The position numbers were made by a program, and so were the translations under genes. Source: Adenophora triphylla var. japonica (taxonomy: Eukaryota; Streptophyta; Magnoliopsida; Asterales; Campanulaceae). From it: DNA of 64,000 nt. The stretch covers positions 186,001-250,000 of the forward strand of contig JAFEMH010002607.1 in NCBI GenBank assembly GCA_022495995.1, given 5' to 3'. The notes under the pieces were generated by a model that saw nothing but the letters and a program-made list of their open reading frames with translations, was not told where the DNA came from and did not search any database. This document shows, in pieces, positions 1 through 11,660 of the stretch; positions within the stretch are counted from its first letter, which is position 1, and each line of letters opens with the position of its first letter.

Positions 1-132
1 AAACCAACCAAGGGACTATCGGGGCAAATCTCATCAGAATCCCTCAGAGTCCGGAGGTGCTAACTATGTCAACGTACTCGAGCAAAGTGCACTCAAGCCC
101 GATACATCAAGTTCAACTGTCGTTTCCAACAT

Positions 133-1125
133 TTGAAGGCAGATTGGAAAGAAACACTGAACATCGCCATGATGCGGGCACGTAAACCCCCTGTCTCCAA
201 TCGGAGATTAGTCAGCATTCTTCAAACCAACTCTCTGGCCCCGCCAGGCGAAGAGATCTTCGTGATAAAGGTCAACAAGCATCGTCATACTCGTCTTGAA
301 TGTATGGACGTCGTATGGGATGTCCTCCACGAGGAACTACCCGCTGCACCCCTCTTCTCCAATGAAGGGCATGATGTTTTCCTGGCAGCTCAAGCAACGC
401 ACCCGGACGCGATACGTCCCTATGTTTGGGTTGAGCCGTCAGACGACGACGAATCAGGACTCTCCGGAGTCGAGGATGCGGCAGACCCGCGGGCAGATCT
501 CTGCATTCACATTCGCAGTTTCGAGGACGGCACTCGTTCTGATCAGGTCACCTATGACCAAGGCTCCAATACCATGGAAATTGTCAAGCTCAACGTCCAG
601 TACAGCCAACTATCCGACAATTGGAAGCAACTGGTTGACAAGACGAAGAATCCCTCTGATCAAGTGACTGACGACGACTTCGTCAACATCATCTATTCCA
701 GATATCCCGATGATACCAAGGATCCGGTCCTTATCGTCAGATTCTGCAATGCCAAAGTCACCCTCGACGACTGCCAGCTCATGGTAAACGAGGCCCTGGC
801 CAAGCGAGCTCAGAGCTCATCATTACTTCCGAGTACCAGCCCCAGCGGCAATCGGCCCGTGCCATCAGTCAACCTTATACCATCAAGCGCCGCCAAGGCC
901 AAGGGCAACAGCAAAGGAGGCAAAGCTCCTCACCCTGCTACGAGTCAGATCAACCTCGGGAATGCTTTTGGCAGCCACCCCGAAAACATCTGTGAAGGTC
1001 TTCCCCGCAAGACAGAGTCAGCTTCCGACGTCGGAAACGACCACCTCAGCATCAACATGCTCCAGCTTCACTCGCTCCCGGTAGTCACGGCCCCGGATTC
1101 AGACACCCCGCCAGCAGACTGCTAG
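133..1125 (+). CDS. Unrecognised gypsy ORF upstream of protease (first)
   Basis: An open frame of about 330 codons; the frame is open from position 64 without an ATG, so it is the tail of a longer or spliced/frameshifted frame and the true start is unknown. The middle is acidic (DDDE stretch near residue 104) and the C-terminal third is Ser/Pro/Lys-rich. I see no zinc knuckle and no gag-like motif. It lies upstream of the aspartic protease, so it may be part of the gag-pro polyprotein or an extra ORF such as some Tat-group elements have. Function not recognised. Confidence 0.4.
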   Translation: MKADWKETLNIAMMRARKPPVSNRRLVSILQTNSLAPPGEEIFVIKVNKHRHTRLECMDVVWDVLHEELPAAPLFSNEGHDVFLAAQATHPDAIRPYVWVEPSDDDESGLSGVEDAADPRADLCIHIRSFEDGTRSDQVTYDQGSNTMEIVKLNVQYSQLSDNWKQLVDKTKNPSDQVTDDDFVNIIYSRYPDDTKDPVLIVRFCNAKVTLDDCQLMVNEALAKRAQSSSLLPSTSPSGNRPVPSVNLIPSSAAKAKGNSKGGKAPHPATSQINLGNAFGSHPENICEGLPRKTESASDVGNDHLSINMLQLHSLPVVTAPDSDTPPADC

Positions 1126-1127
1126 CT

Positions 1128-2264
1128 TTGATAGACTTGGCGATCGAGCGAGATCACGAGACTGTCAACATTGCAGAATTCAACACCCCCGTGGGGTCAA
1201 TCAAGCAGATATGGGCAAATTTCTTGGTAATCGAGATCAAGGAAGGCCGCATGGAATGTCCCAGCCCGACTTTCTTCGTTAACGTAATCCAGGTGTTTCC
1301 GCCATTTGGCGATTTGGATGTGATCACGGTTCTGGACACTAGTCAGACGGCGCGTACCTACGGAGACTATTTAGCTCTCGCAAGGAAAGCCCTCATGGAA
1401 CCAGCCGCTCAAGAAAGCCGTCTTTGGGACGAAGACCAAGCTCAAAAGACCGACAGGGACCGAGCCCTTAAAGTGTCACAGTGCTTTGAGCAGAAAGCTA
1501 GAGGCCACTCTAGACTCGCCGACCTCAGGGGTTTTGCTCACGGCAACTTCCTCGACTACCGTCTGTTCTCATCCAACCCCCTCTGCCACACGAGGGTGGT
1601 CAACGGTCCCGATGACCTAGGAGATGGAACGGCACAGCAGACCAAATCCCAGCGCTTACCTCCCCAAGGAAAGCAAGTTCTCTGTGAGGACGACGATGAT
1701 GAAACCATTCTCTTCCAAGCCGGGCATGAGGTTAACAAAACCGGACTCCCAAGGGTCCTGGGAGGATGGGAACGGATCATTTCCGCACTCAAATTGAAAG
1801 GCCAACTCAGGGAGGAAGGTCTATTCAAAAGAAACAAGAGGAAGATGGAAATTCGTCTCGAGCAACTACTCAGGGAAATTCCACAGACCGCGGCATTCGT
1901 TTACAGAAACGATCAACTGGGACAAAGAACCACCACATGGGCAGATGTTCGGGAAGCCGTGTACTCACCTTCTGACATACCCGCCACTCAGATAAAGCAG
2001 AAAAGAAAGCTCTCCCCGATGGAAGTTTATCTAGACTGCCGCACGCAGTTCAAAGAAGCACTGGCTATTCTCACATGGAAGGAAACACAGGCACTAACTC
2101 TCGACGCAGGCTCCGCTGCAAGAAAGTTGATTTGGGCAAAAAGCGGAGGAAAATTAGCAAACCATGAGTATCGCCAGACCCAACTCCGAATGCCCCGAGT
2201 ATGCTCAAGAAGAAGGAAAGGAGTGCGGTATATCGTGAGGAGATCAAGGAGACTGTTTGCTTGA
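1128..2264 (+). CDS. Unrecognised gypsy ORF upstream of protease (second)
   Basis: About 378 codons, starting three bases after the stop of the preceding ORF but in another frame, so the two may be one polyprotein separated by a frameshift. There is no good ATG at the start. The C-terminal part is basic (RRRKG, RRSRR). No domain is recognised. The stretch 2265-2760 that follows is still gypsy-like in composition but has only short open pieces in shifting frames, consistent with decay between this ORF and the protease. Confidence 0.4.
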   Translation: MIDLAIERDHETVNIAEFNTPVGSIKQIWANFLVIEIKEGRMECPSPTFFVNVIQVFPPFGDLDVITVLDTSQTARTYGDYLALARKALMEPAAQESRLWDEDQAQKTDRDRALKVSQCFEQKARGHSRLADLRGFAHGNFLDYRLFSSNPLCHTRVVNGPDDLGDGTAQQTKSQRLPPQGKQVLCEDDDDETILFQAGHEVNKTGLPRVLGGWERIISALKLKGQLREEGLFKRNKRKMEIRLEQLLREIPQTAAFVYRNDQLGQRTTTWADVREAVYSPSDIPATQIKQKRKLSPMEVYLDCRTQFKEALAILTWKETQALTLDAGSAARKLIWAKSGGKLANHEYRQTQLRMPRVCSRRRKGVRYIVRRSRRLFA

Positions 2265-2760
2265 GCCAGAACTCTCCAAACTCCCGGAGGGTCGCCACAC
2301 GCTCGGTTCAGCAACCACTGTTGTGCACCGACGTTCGAGCAGTGCGGCAATCCGTAAACTACCTCCCGCGGAGGCACCCAAGCGCATCCCTGGGACGTAA
2401 TCCGTCAAGCCGCCGAAGCTCCCGGAATACATCTACAAGCCAACGAGCCGAGGGAAGACATATGGCCCTATGCTACGAGGAATCCTCCTCTAACTATGGC
2501 TCAACTCGGGCGGCCTATTCGTAAGGAACCAAGCCTGATGTCGCTGTCCCGACCCGTTCAGTCAAATCCATGCATTACCACCTAAGGCCACTAAAAAGCC
2601 GACGGAGCGTAATCGCAACCCGCCGCCCGAAGACGCAAGTTCCCCGAAAGAGGACCCGATCCTCACTCACCAAGCAAACCGGGCGAACATTTCCCTTTGG
2701 TCCTGCTCACATCCTCATATCCTCACAAGCTCAAGCTAGAGGAAAGCCTCGGCCCGTACC

Positions 2761-3183
2761 ATGGTCCCCGTGGACGCAACCCTGCACGAAGTCATTCAGA
2801 TGATCGGCAACATCCACTATGGCAACATTATCACCTTCACAGATTTGGACCTTCCAAAATTTGGGGCTGATCACAATGAGCCGCTCTACATCACAGTCCA
2901 GCTGGACGAGCGTCGCCTTCCCCGCGTGTTGATAGACGGAGGTTCCGGAATGAATGTCTTGCCCGCCAAGATGATGGACCTGCTTGACATCAAGCCCACA
3001 GATCTGAAGCCTTCAGTCCACACTGTCAAGGCCTATGATTCTACTTCCCGTACAGTTCTCGGGGTTGCTACTCTTAATATCTGGTTCGGCAAGCGGATGA
3101 TCCCCACCGAATTTCAAGTGTTGGACATTCCAATCACTTTCACAGCCATCCTGGGGCGTCCCTGGATGCATCAAATCAATGGC
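2761..3183 (+). pseudogene. Gypsy aspartic protease, N-terminal part, cut by copia insertion
   Basis: The frame contains VLIDGGSGMNVLP around residues 56-68. In Tat elements this is the retropepsin active-site region, usually D(N/S)GSS; here the residue after Asp is Gly, which departs from the D-S/T-G signature. A later AILGRPWMH motif (about residues 130-138) matches the conserved ILGR block of plant gypsy proteases. The reading frame is interrupted at 3183/3184 by the copia element and resumes at 8978. A retropepsin would cleave the gypsy polyprotein, but this copy cannot be translated intact. Confidence 0.7.
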
Positions 3184-3813
3184 TGTAGGGGAATATGGGG
3201 TCTTGATCTTGATACAGAGGCCGGATATGTGATTGAATCGTGTATAATCCACTTTCCGAATAAAGTATTTCGACCCTTAATGCCTGGGTTACACAAAATC
3301 TTTATTGGGATAAGACAATCACGCAATTTGTTTTCTAGGCAAAGAGAACAAATCAAAACTTGAGAATTGTGTTGCTTTTGTTATTGTTGTATTACTTGTG
3401 TTTTTCATATTTTTTACAACTGAGATCAATCTCTGTATATATACAGATGGGGAGGTATTAGTTAAAGGGTACAATCAAAAGACATGACTTTAGCCAAGCA
3501 ATGTGTCTCTTCATTTTGAAAAGGCATCTCGTACAGAACCGCACGGCCGTGTCTTATGAACCGCACGGCCGTGTTGTTCATACTCGCACGGCCGTGTCAT
3601 ATGAATCAGCACGGCCGTGCCTGTTCATACTGATCAAGAAAAGAGCTACCCTTTAACTTTTACTTCTATATCGAGGTTGACTTCGTTTTAGCTCAAACGA
3701 GTGTGTACTCCACACTTTCCCTTACTCGTATCCGAGTCTAATACGAATCACATTGATCTCTTAGTAAATCACCATTACAATAAAACAAGTTGATGACACT
3801 AAAATCACCAACA
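3184..3813 (-). repeat. 3' LTR of the nested minus-strand copia
   Basis: A 630-bp direct copy of 8341-8977, with TG...CA ends. The copies differ by only a few substitutions outside a short array of GCACGGCCGTG palindromes (3541-3619). Near-identity of the LTRs indicates recent insertion. Confidence 0.92.
3541..3619. repeat. Array of four GCACGGCCGTG palindromes in copia LTR
   Basis: Exact palindromic copies start at 3541, 3563, 3586 and 3609, so they recur every 22-23 bp, about two helical turns. The opposite LTR has two exact copies (8697, 8753), one with a last-base change (8773) and one eroded copy (about 8721). The array is the most divergent part of the two otherwise near-identical LTRs. 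Confidence 0.85.
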
Positions 3814-4399
3814 AATCCCCTCCATTTTAGTGTAATCCTTTGATTTACTAAACCGTATAAATAACGAAACAAACGAATGCATAAATGAAAATGTCTTGCG
3901 ATTGAATTTTCATCTTAGTATAATACACATTTCAAATACTCGAGAATCGGGGTGTCGTAACGATTGAACCCGGCCAACTCATATGAATACCTGAAGATAC
4001 TATACACATAAGTTCAAGATAATTCTCTTTGTTTAATCTTGACACTTTTACAAGCCATGTGTCCATATCCATTAGTGAACATATAGGAAGCCAAGTCCTA
4101 GCTTCTTGAAGCGGCAAAACTTCATGTCCATATAGGTAGTTCCTTTAATCTTGCTCCCGCATTTGCAATTTTTCAAAGGAACTATTAAGAAGATATTCTT
4201 CAACCTAACCTTTACTTGCGGTGTCCGAACACATACCTTGGGAAATAATAACATGTGTTCCAATCTCCAATCGCGAGCTTTCCACATTGAATTCAAGCTT
4301 CTAACGTTGTATTAGAAGGGAATTGGGTATCTCACAATTAGAGGATTAAATGGACTTTAATCCCATTCCCATTGCAGACTTATTTACCAAGTCTCCGGC

Positions 4400-5900
4400 T
4401 AACCCCTTCGCTCAAGTGGTCGGCCAAATTTTGTTGCGACCGAACAAACTCAATCGATATCACACCATTCATGATTAACTCCCGAATCATACTATGTCGA
4501 CACCCAAGTGTCTAGACTTGCCATTATAAATCCGACTATAGGCCCTAGCCAAGGTGGCAAAGACTATCACAATGGATAGACATTGGTGATATCGGTTTTG
4601 GCCATAATGGAATCTCATATATCAAGTTCCGAGAAGCCACTCCGCTTCTTTTCCAGCGGCCCAATGCTACAAACTCGTATTCCATTGTAGAATGCGTAAT
4701 ACATGTCCGCTTTTGGAAGCCCAAGAAATGGCACCTCCTCCAAGCAAGAACACCCAACCACTCAAGTAGAAGATGAATCTTCTTGGTTGATCCAACTAGC
4801 ATCTGTATAACCTTCTAATATAGAAGGATGTCCACTATAACACAAACCATAGTCCATAGTACCTTTTAAGTACTTGAACACCCTTGTTATAGCATGCCAA
4901 TGCTGTTTACTAGGATTACTAGTGAACCTGCTCAATCTTCCAACTGCATAAGCAATATCGTGTCGAGTGCTCGTCATAGCATACATCAAACCGCCAATGG
5001 CTTTTGAGTATTCGAGCCGTGACACGGTTTACCAAGATTTGATACAAGTTTCTCGGTAGGATCCATGGGAGTACTAACTTTAGAACAATTATCACAATTA
5101 AACCTCTTGAGAATTTTCTCAATATAATGAGATTGTGATATTGCAATTCCCTTGTTCATCCGTTTAATCTTTATACCAAGAATTACATCGGCTTCTCCCA
5201 TGTCCTTCATCGAAAACTTTGATGACAAAAACTTCTTAGTTTTATCAACTACATTTTGGTCGCTGCCAAAAATCAACATGTCATCTACATATAGACAGAT
5301 GATTACACCTTTACCGGATTCATCAAATCTCGTTATATACACATTTGTCGGACTGATTTAATACAAAACCATTCGACAAAACAACCTCATCAAATTTTTT
5401 GATGCCACCGCTAGGTGCTTGCTTCAAATTTCATACAATGACTTAATTAACTTACATACCTTATGCTCATTACACTCGGCATAACAAATCCTTCAGGTTG
5501 CTTCATATACACTTCTTCTTCCAAATCACCATTTAAAAATGCTGTTTTGACATCCATTTGATGGATCAATAGATTCTCGAATAGCCGCCAAAGCTATCGA
5601 AATCTAATAGTAGTGATACGAGCAACCGGTGCATAGGTATCGAAGTAATCGATCCCTTCCTTTTGTCTAAAGCCTTGGATTACCAATCGAGCTTTAAACT
5701 TGTCGATAGTTCCATCGACTTTCATCTTCTTTTGAAGATCCATTTGCACCCCAAAGGTTTACGGCACGGTGGTAAATCGACAAGACCCATGTATTATTTT
5801 CCACAATAGAACCAATCTCATCATCGATGGCTTCTTTCCAAAAACCAAACGTCTCGAGATTTTATTGCTTCATCATAGGTTCTTGGATCCTCCTCTATAC
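4400..5900 (-). pseudogene. Copia reverse transcriptase and RNase H, broken
   Basis: Minus-strand frame 5342-4986 contains CLYVDDMLIFGS, the copia RT catalytic YVDD box (about 5280-5291), followed by the GEADVILGIKI block. Frame 5025-4762 continues with GGLMYAMTSTRHDIAYAVGRLSRF, typical of the copia RT/RNase H connection, and 4802-4545 holds RNase H remnants (STMEYEFVALG). The region 5400-5900 encodes N-terminal RT fragments in shifting frames. At least three frameshifts separate these pieces, so no full enzyme can be made. Confidence 0.85.
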
Positions 5901-5948
5901 TATAACAAGAAGAGTATTGAGATTCAATTTGATCTCTTGATCCCATAA

Positions 5949-6612
5949 CTAAATATAGTTGAAAATCGAACCATATGATTTAGCTTTCCTTACTCTTGTA
6001 CTCTTACGAGGTTCGGGTGTCTCACTTGGTACATCAATTGAATGATCATCCATTTGAGATTCAGCCGACATTGGTATAATATCCTTGGGTCTAGGTATAG
6101 AAGAGAAACGATTCTCATCAAAGATTGCATCTCTTGATTCTATAATTGTGTTTATAGAAATGAATTCATTAGGTTCTATAACATAAAACCTATATGCCTT
6201 GGAATGCTCAAAGCATATCCAACAAAGATGCAATCAATACCTTTTTCTCCCAACTTTTTCCTTTTAGGGTCCTAAGTCTAACCACGGCCCTACATCCCCA
6301 AACTCGCAAAAATGTCAAGTTTGGTCTTTTCTTATACCAAAGCTCATATGGGGTAATCTTGTTCCTTTTATTAGGAACTCTATTCAATAGATGACAAGCC
6401 GTTAACATGGCTTCACCCCAAAACCCGTCACTCAAGCCAGAGTAAGACAACATGGCGTTAACCATTTCTTCAAGAGTTCTATTCTTCCTTTCAGCCACAC
6501 CATTTTGTTGTGGTACATAAGGAGCCGTAGTCTCATGAATTATCCCTACGGATTGGAAATATTTAGGATCATAATATTCACCACCTCTATCCGTACGTAA
6601 GGTTTTAATCAA
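5949..6612 (-). pseudogene. Copia integrase, core and C-terminal part
   Basis: The minus-strand frame 6612-6208 has IKTLRTDRGGEY and, after it, PQQNGVAERKNRTLEEM, which are the second Asp block and the Glu block of the copia integrase D-D-35-E core, then the CHLLNRVP and TPYELWYKKRP blocks. Frame 6233-5949 continues toward the Ser/Pro-rich integrase tail (PRKSTRVRKAKS). The N-terminal part lies in 6613-6850 in other frames. Integrase would insert copia cDNA; this copy is frame-disrupted. Confidence 0.85.
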
Positions 6613-6846
6613 GCCATTAAGTTGAAGTTCAACTTCGGTTTATAAATTTTAAATTTATCTAGGGCTTCATCTTTTGCATGCAAAGAAATAAATATAGCAA
6701 AACCTAGAGGCATCATCTATAAAAGTGACAATATACTTTTTATTGCCTAAAGATGGAGTTGCATGAAAATCACATAAATCACTATGTATCAATTCAAGTT
6801 TTACAATTCCTTGTAACACTTTTAAAAGGTTTCCTAGTGATTTTTG

Positions 6847-8310
6847 TTAACATGCAAGTATTACACCTTTCCGTATTATTATCAATAACAGAATCAAACC
6901 ATCTTTGGACATTTCAAGCATTCTTTTATAGTGCACATGTCCTAACCGAGCATGCCATAATGAGGAATTAACAACAACAGAGGAAGTCATATAAACAGAA
7001 CTAGAGTTAACCGGAATTTTATTCAAATTCAACATAAACATCCCATTGTTATAATAACCAAATTCTACAAATACACCCGACTTCGATAAGATATACTTAT
7101 CGGATTCATACACTTGTTTGTATCCACACTTGTTCAAGATAGGACCAGAAATTAAATTCTTACGAAGTTTAGGTACATATAAAACATTAAACAAAGAAAT
7201 CGTTTTCCCGAACTAAATTCCAATACCACACTTCCTCTTCCTTGAATAGGAGCGGAATGGTCATCACCCATGTAAAGGATGTATCCGTCTTCCATTGGTT
7301 CGTATGTCTTAAACCAACAACGATCTTTACAAACATGAGCGGTGGCACCGAATCAATCCACCACGCAATAGCATCATCCCGCACATAAAATGCCTCGAAA
7401 TTATTGAAACAGAATTTTTAATAAATCTGTTCCAACTATGAACTAAATTCTGACCTTGGTTTTGAGAATGGTCCTTAGACCCCTTTCCCGAACCACTTGT
7501 GCTTGCGCCTTTCTTGTTGTTTCCAACCCGACCATCCTTCTTAAAGTGACCAGATTTGCCACACTTCCAACAAGCCAATTTAGGCTTCTTGTTGGGACCG
7601 TAACCATTGTCATTGAAACTGCGTTTCTTTCCTTTGTTTTTGTTTCTACCATCATCAATCATATTGACCGATGGTCCACCAACTTCCTTTCCTTTGCCTT
7701 TGTCATTCTCTTGCGCCCTTAGAGATTCCTCTATGCGCAGTGACTACCAAGTTGAACCAAAGACAGATCATCTTTACCATGTTTCAAAGTGTGTTTGAAA
7801 TCCTTCCAGAGGGAGGCAACTTATCAATCACACTTGAAACTGATATTGACTCATCCATCTTCAACCCATGTTGAGTATATTGTCCAAGGATTCTAAGGAG
7901 TTCATTGAATTGTTCCATGACAGGTCTAGCATCGACCATCTTGTAATTGTTAAAATTACTCACAAGGAACTTCTTACTAGAAGCATCCTCTGCCCATGTA
8001 CTTGGATTCAAGAGAATCCCATAATTCTTTAGCGAGACTCCTCATTTTGATAAATGTCAAATAAAGGATCGGACATACCGTTCAATATGTGTCCTCTGCA
8101 GATGTAGTCATCGTTCTCCCACTTCGATCTACGTCGACGGCCTCCAAGTTATCCTCTTCAAGCAATTACGGAATTGGAGTAGATAGAACATACACCACCT
8201 TTAATGTTGTCAAAAGGAAGTGCATCTTCTTTTGCCAACGTCCGAAATCTTGCCCTTCAAACTTGTCTAGCTTTCCAAACTTTGTTGTCATCTCCTTCAC
8301 AAGAGCTAGC
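6847..8310 (-). pseudogene. Copia gag, protease and GAG-pre-integrase region, broken
   Basis: Reading on the minus strand: gag N-terminus near 8310-8166 (KFGKLDKFEGQDFGRWQKKM); a CCHC zinc knuckle CWKCGKSGHFKKDG within 7662-7327; WWIDS near 7360, which matches the start of the copia protease site but shifts frame right after; and SSLWHARLGHVHYKRMLEM within 7194-6847, the GAG-pre-integrase HxxxxGH block. Frames change at least four times. Gag would form the particle and the knuckle bind RNA. Confidence 0.8.
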
Positions 8311-8340
8311 CGCCCAGTATCACCAAATACTTTATTCGTT

Positions 8341-8977
8341 TGTAGGGAATATGGGGTCTTGATCTTGATACAGAGGCCGGATATGTGATTGAATCGTGTA
8401 TAATCCACTTTCCGAATAAAGTATTTCGACCCTTAATGCACGGGTTACACAAAATCTTTATTGGGATAAGACAATCACGCAATTTGTTTTCTAGGCAAAG
8501 AGAACAAATCAAAACTTGAGAATTGTGTTGCTTTTGTTATTGTTGTATTACTTGTGTTTTTCATATTTTTTACAACTGAGATCAATCTCTGTATATATAC
8601 AGATGGGGAGGTATTAGTTAAAGGGTACAATCAAAAGACATGACTTTAGCCAAGCAATGTGTCTCTTCATTTTGAAAAGGCATCTGTACGGAGGCTGCAC
8701 GGCCGTGTCTTATGTGAATCGCACTTGCCTGGCCAGTGTTGTTCATACTCCTGCACGGCCGTGTCATATGAAGCACGGCCGTCTTGTTCATCTTGATCAG
8801 CAAAAAGAGCTACCCTTTAACTTTTACTTCTATATCGAGGTTGACTTCGTTTTAGCTCAAACGAGTGTGTACTCCACACTTTCCCTTACTCGTATCCGAG
8901 TCTAATACGAATCACATTGATCTCTTAGTAAATCACCATTACAATAAAACAAGTTGATGACACTAAAATCACCAACA
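8341..8977 (-). repeat. 5' LTR of the nested minus-strand copia
   Basis: Direct repeat partner of 3184-3813, 637 bp, ending at the atggc target duplication. It differs mainly in the GCACGGCCGTG array at 8697-8783. Confidence 0.92.
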
Positions 8978-9655
8978 ATGGCGTGGCATCCACCCTTCAT
9001 CAATGCCTCAAGTTCAATCAAGGCAACGAGCTAACCACAGTCTACGGCGACAGCGTCACTGCAGGGGACCGGCGCAGCTGACATTCCAGTGTTAGAAATC
9101 AAGCATAGTGACGACATGGCATTAACTGGATTCACTCTGGAGACCTCCAAGATCCAAATATGCAACATGGACCTTCCACTGTCTCACGACAAGATCCCTC
9201 CTGCCATGAAGATGATGAAACGCATGAACTTCATCCCAGGACTGGGGCTTGGCAAAAGGTTACAGGGCCAGCATCAAGTCATTGAAGTCAAGGACTACAC
9301 CACGGTCCAGGGGCTTGGCTACGTGCCAACACCGGCTGACATCGGGGAGAACAAAAGGCTCGCCGCACCAAGGCAAAGGCCGCAAAGTGGGGAACCTCCG
9401 ACGGCACACCCAACCTCCGACCTTACAGCTTCGACCTCGCTCATTACTTCACCAAGGGAACCAACATCAGAACTAAGGGGACCGACAGGGGAACCGACAG
9501 CAGAACTGAGGGGACCGATAAGGGAACCAACAACAGAACTGAGGGGACCGACAGCGAAACCGACAGCAGAACTGAGGGGACCGACAGCGCAATCGACAGC
9601 AAAACTGAGGGGACCGACAGTGGAACTGAAGAAGATGAGAAAGAAGCAGGGATAG
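8978..9655 (+). pseudogene. Gypsy protease tail and G-patch-like segment
   Basis: Resumes the gypsy frame after the copia insertion; a stop appears near 9080 and the frame shifts into 9089-9655. That frame contains MNFIPGLGLGKRLQGQHQVIEV near residues 50-70, which fits the G-patch-like element (GxGLGKxxQG) known between protease and RT in plant gypsy elements. The following 50 residues are a tandem ELRGPTAEPTA-type repeat. The role of the G-patch is thought to be nucleic-acid or partner binding; this is inference. Confidence 0.65.
9468..9630 (+). repeat. In-frame 33-bp tandem repeat (ELRGPT unit) in gypsy polyprotein
   Basis: Units of about 33 bp built on ggggaccgacagcg-aac-gacagcagaactga repeat about five times and preserve the reading frame as ELRGPTxxPTx. 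Units differ by single substitutions. Sequence 9656-10570 between here and RT has only short open pieces. Confidence 0.75.
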
Positions 9656-10569
9656 TCAGCACAGAGACTACAGAAAGGATGGAACAGCTAGCACGGGACC
9701 TCAAGCGTTTCAGAGGACTCAAGGCTAATCCGATTAGGGAGCGTTCCTCGACATCATCCGCTCTACTGGACCAAGCTTGCCACCACAGTCCGGCGTGAGT
9801 ACACATTCAAGGGAATCCCGAGACTTGGAGGAGCAACTCAAGGTACTCTCCATGGGAAATGCATTGTTCGGATCAGCCGTCGAGGCCACATTCGAGACAA
9901 GAACTCCAAAGCAGAAGGAACCGTAATTCATAGAAGACGCTCTCGGTGGACCGGCTCTACGAGTCTTTTGAAGAAGTCATGGAGGTGCCAAACCTGATTG
10001 ACACAGGCCCAAAACAGCATGATTGCCGTGGTTGGGACAACGAAGCCAAGCCTCTCAATCCCCGAACCCTCATCAAGCATCCAAAGAATGCCACCGAAGA
10101 ACTGGGTAACTTTCACCGGACGAGGGCAAGCCGGGCGAAATGGAAGACAAGGCGGGCTCCGCACCCACATCTCCCTAAACTCGGTCTCAAACCCTCTAAG
10201 TCGGTCCTTGTAAAGTCCAGTCCTGCGAGTCGTCCAACGGCCTTACGCCGGAAGACTATGATAATGTAGCCAACCATGTATCTCCGTTCTCGTTTAATGA
10301 AAAGTCCGACCTTTCGGAGTATCCTCTCATTGCCACTTTAACAACCGATAAGTTAACAAACAACTTAAAAGACGTTAATAAATCAATTGATAAAGAAGCG
10401 GACACATTAAATGAACAATACATTAGAGAAGTTCTCGAGCGTGTAGTCGACCAAGAGGACAACCGGGCCCAAGCTGCCGAAGAGGTTATGACCAAAGTGA
10501 ACCCGGGGTCGGTGCAAGAGCCTAAAGAGACACAGGTGGGCGGTTTCTTCGCCGATGCGAAAAAGAAGC

Positions 10570-11660
10570 CCCGATAAGCCTCCTCAGGGAGTATGTTGAC
10601 GTGTTCGCCTGGTCATACCAGGGACATGCCAGACTCGATCCCTCGATCGTGGAGCACTGAGAATTCCCTGGATCCCGAATCCAAGCACATCGAAACGAAG
10701 TTGCGCAAGATCAAGCCAAAGTGGTCTTTGCAAGTAAAAGAAGAGATTGAGAAAATGCTCCGAGTTGGTTTCATCGAGTGATTGAGTACCCGACTTGGCT
10801 CTCCAACATCGTGACGGTCACCAAGGCCAATGGAAAGGTCGAGATCTTTGTGTGGATTTCCGGGATCTCAACAAGGCCAGCCCTAAAGATGATTTCCCAC
10901 TGCCTAACATCGACATGCTGGTCGACACCATGGCAAATTTCGAAGTGAAGTCCTTCGTGGACGGGTTCGTTGGATACAACCAGATCAAGATGTCCGAGGA
11001 GGATCAAGCCAAAATCTGCTTTCACCACTCCAGTGGGGACATGCTGTTACACGGTCATGCCGCTCGGTCTCAAGAACGCCCGGGCTACTTACCGGCGGGC
11101 CGCAAGCGACCCTCTTCCATGACATGATTCACAAGGAAATCGAAGTATATGTCGATGACATGATCATCCACTCCAGGGGATCAAACATGCAGCACATGAC
11201 AGATCTGAGGAAGTTCTTCAACAGACTCAGAAAACACTCCATGAGATTGAACCTTGCGAAGTGCACCTTCGGCGTCAAGCGCGGCAAGGTACTGGGGTAC
11301 ATGGTTACAGAAAGGGGTATCGAAGCCGATCCCAAGAAAATCAAGGCCATCATCGACATGAAGCCGCCTCAGACTCTGACAAAAGTAAAAAGCTTCATGG
11401 GAAGACTTCAGTACATCAGTCGCTTCATCAACCAGTTGACATCTCTCTGCGAGCCTATGTTCAAACTGATGAAAAAGAATGCCGACATCAACCGGGACTC
11501 CGAGTGCCAGACAGCTTTTGAGAAAATCAAGACCTACTTGGTGAATCCCCCAATTCTGTGCCCGCCACATGAAGACAAGCCACTACTCCCGTATCCGACA
11601 GAATGCACACATCAATCGGAGCAATGCGCACAAGAACGAGAAAGATTCCAAGGTTGAGCA
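10570..11660 (+). pseudogene. Gypsy reverse transcriptase, frame-disrupted
   Basis: Frames 10593-10781, 10795-11127 and 11124-11657 tile a gypsy RT: a KIKPKWSLQVKEEIEKMLRVGFIE start block, VDFRDLNKASPKDDFPLPNID, GYNQIKMSEEDQAK, then EVYVDDMIIHS (catalytic YVDD at about 11148-11159) and the LNLAKCTFGVKRGKVLGYMV palm/thumb block. Frame jumps near 10782, 11035-11060 and 11120 prevent translation. RT would copy the element's RNA. Confidence 0.88.

Larger units (their letters stand above)
3184..8977 (-). mobile_element. Nested Ty1/copia retrotransposon with target duplication atggc
   Basis: Begins tgtagggg and ends caccaaca, flanked by atggc at 3179-3183 and 8978-8982; removing it rejoins the gypsy protease region. 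Length is 5794 bp. Genes read on the minus strand in the order gag, protease, integrase, RT, RNase H, so the left LTR is the 3' LTR. A polypurine tract (complement of 3814-3828, aatcccctccatttt) borders that LTR. The bases inside the 5' LTR do not resemble the usual initiator-tRNA primer site. LTRs are nearly identical while the coding region has many frameshifts. Confidence 0.92.

Noticed and set aside
3541..3619. Could the evenly spaced palindromes be a CRISPR array?
   Set aside because: Repeats are 11 bp with ~11-bp spacers inside a plant LTR; far too short, and the genome is eukaryotic.
9444..9806. Minus-strand 120-codon frame of Val/Leu/Ser/Pro repeats opposite the gypsy ELRGPT repeat
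   Set aside because: It is the mirror of an in-frame tandem repeat on the coding strand.
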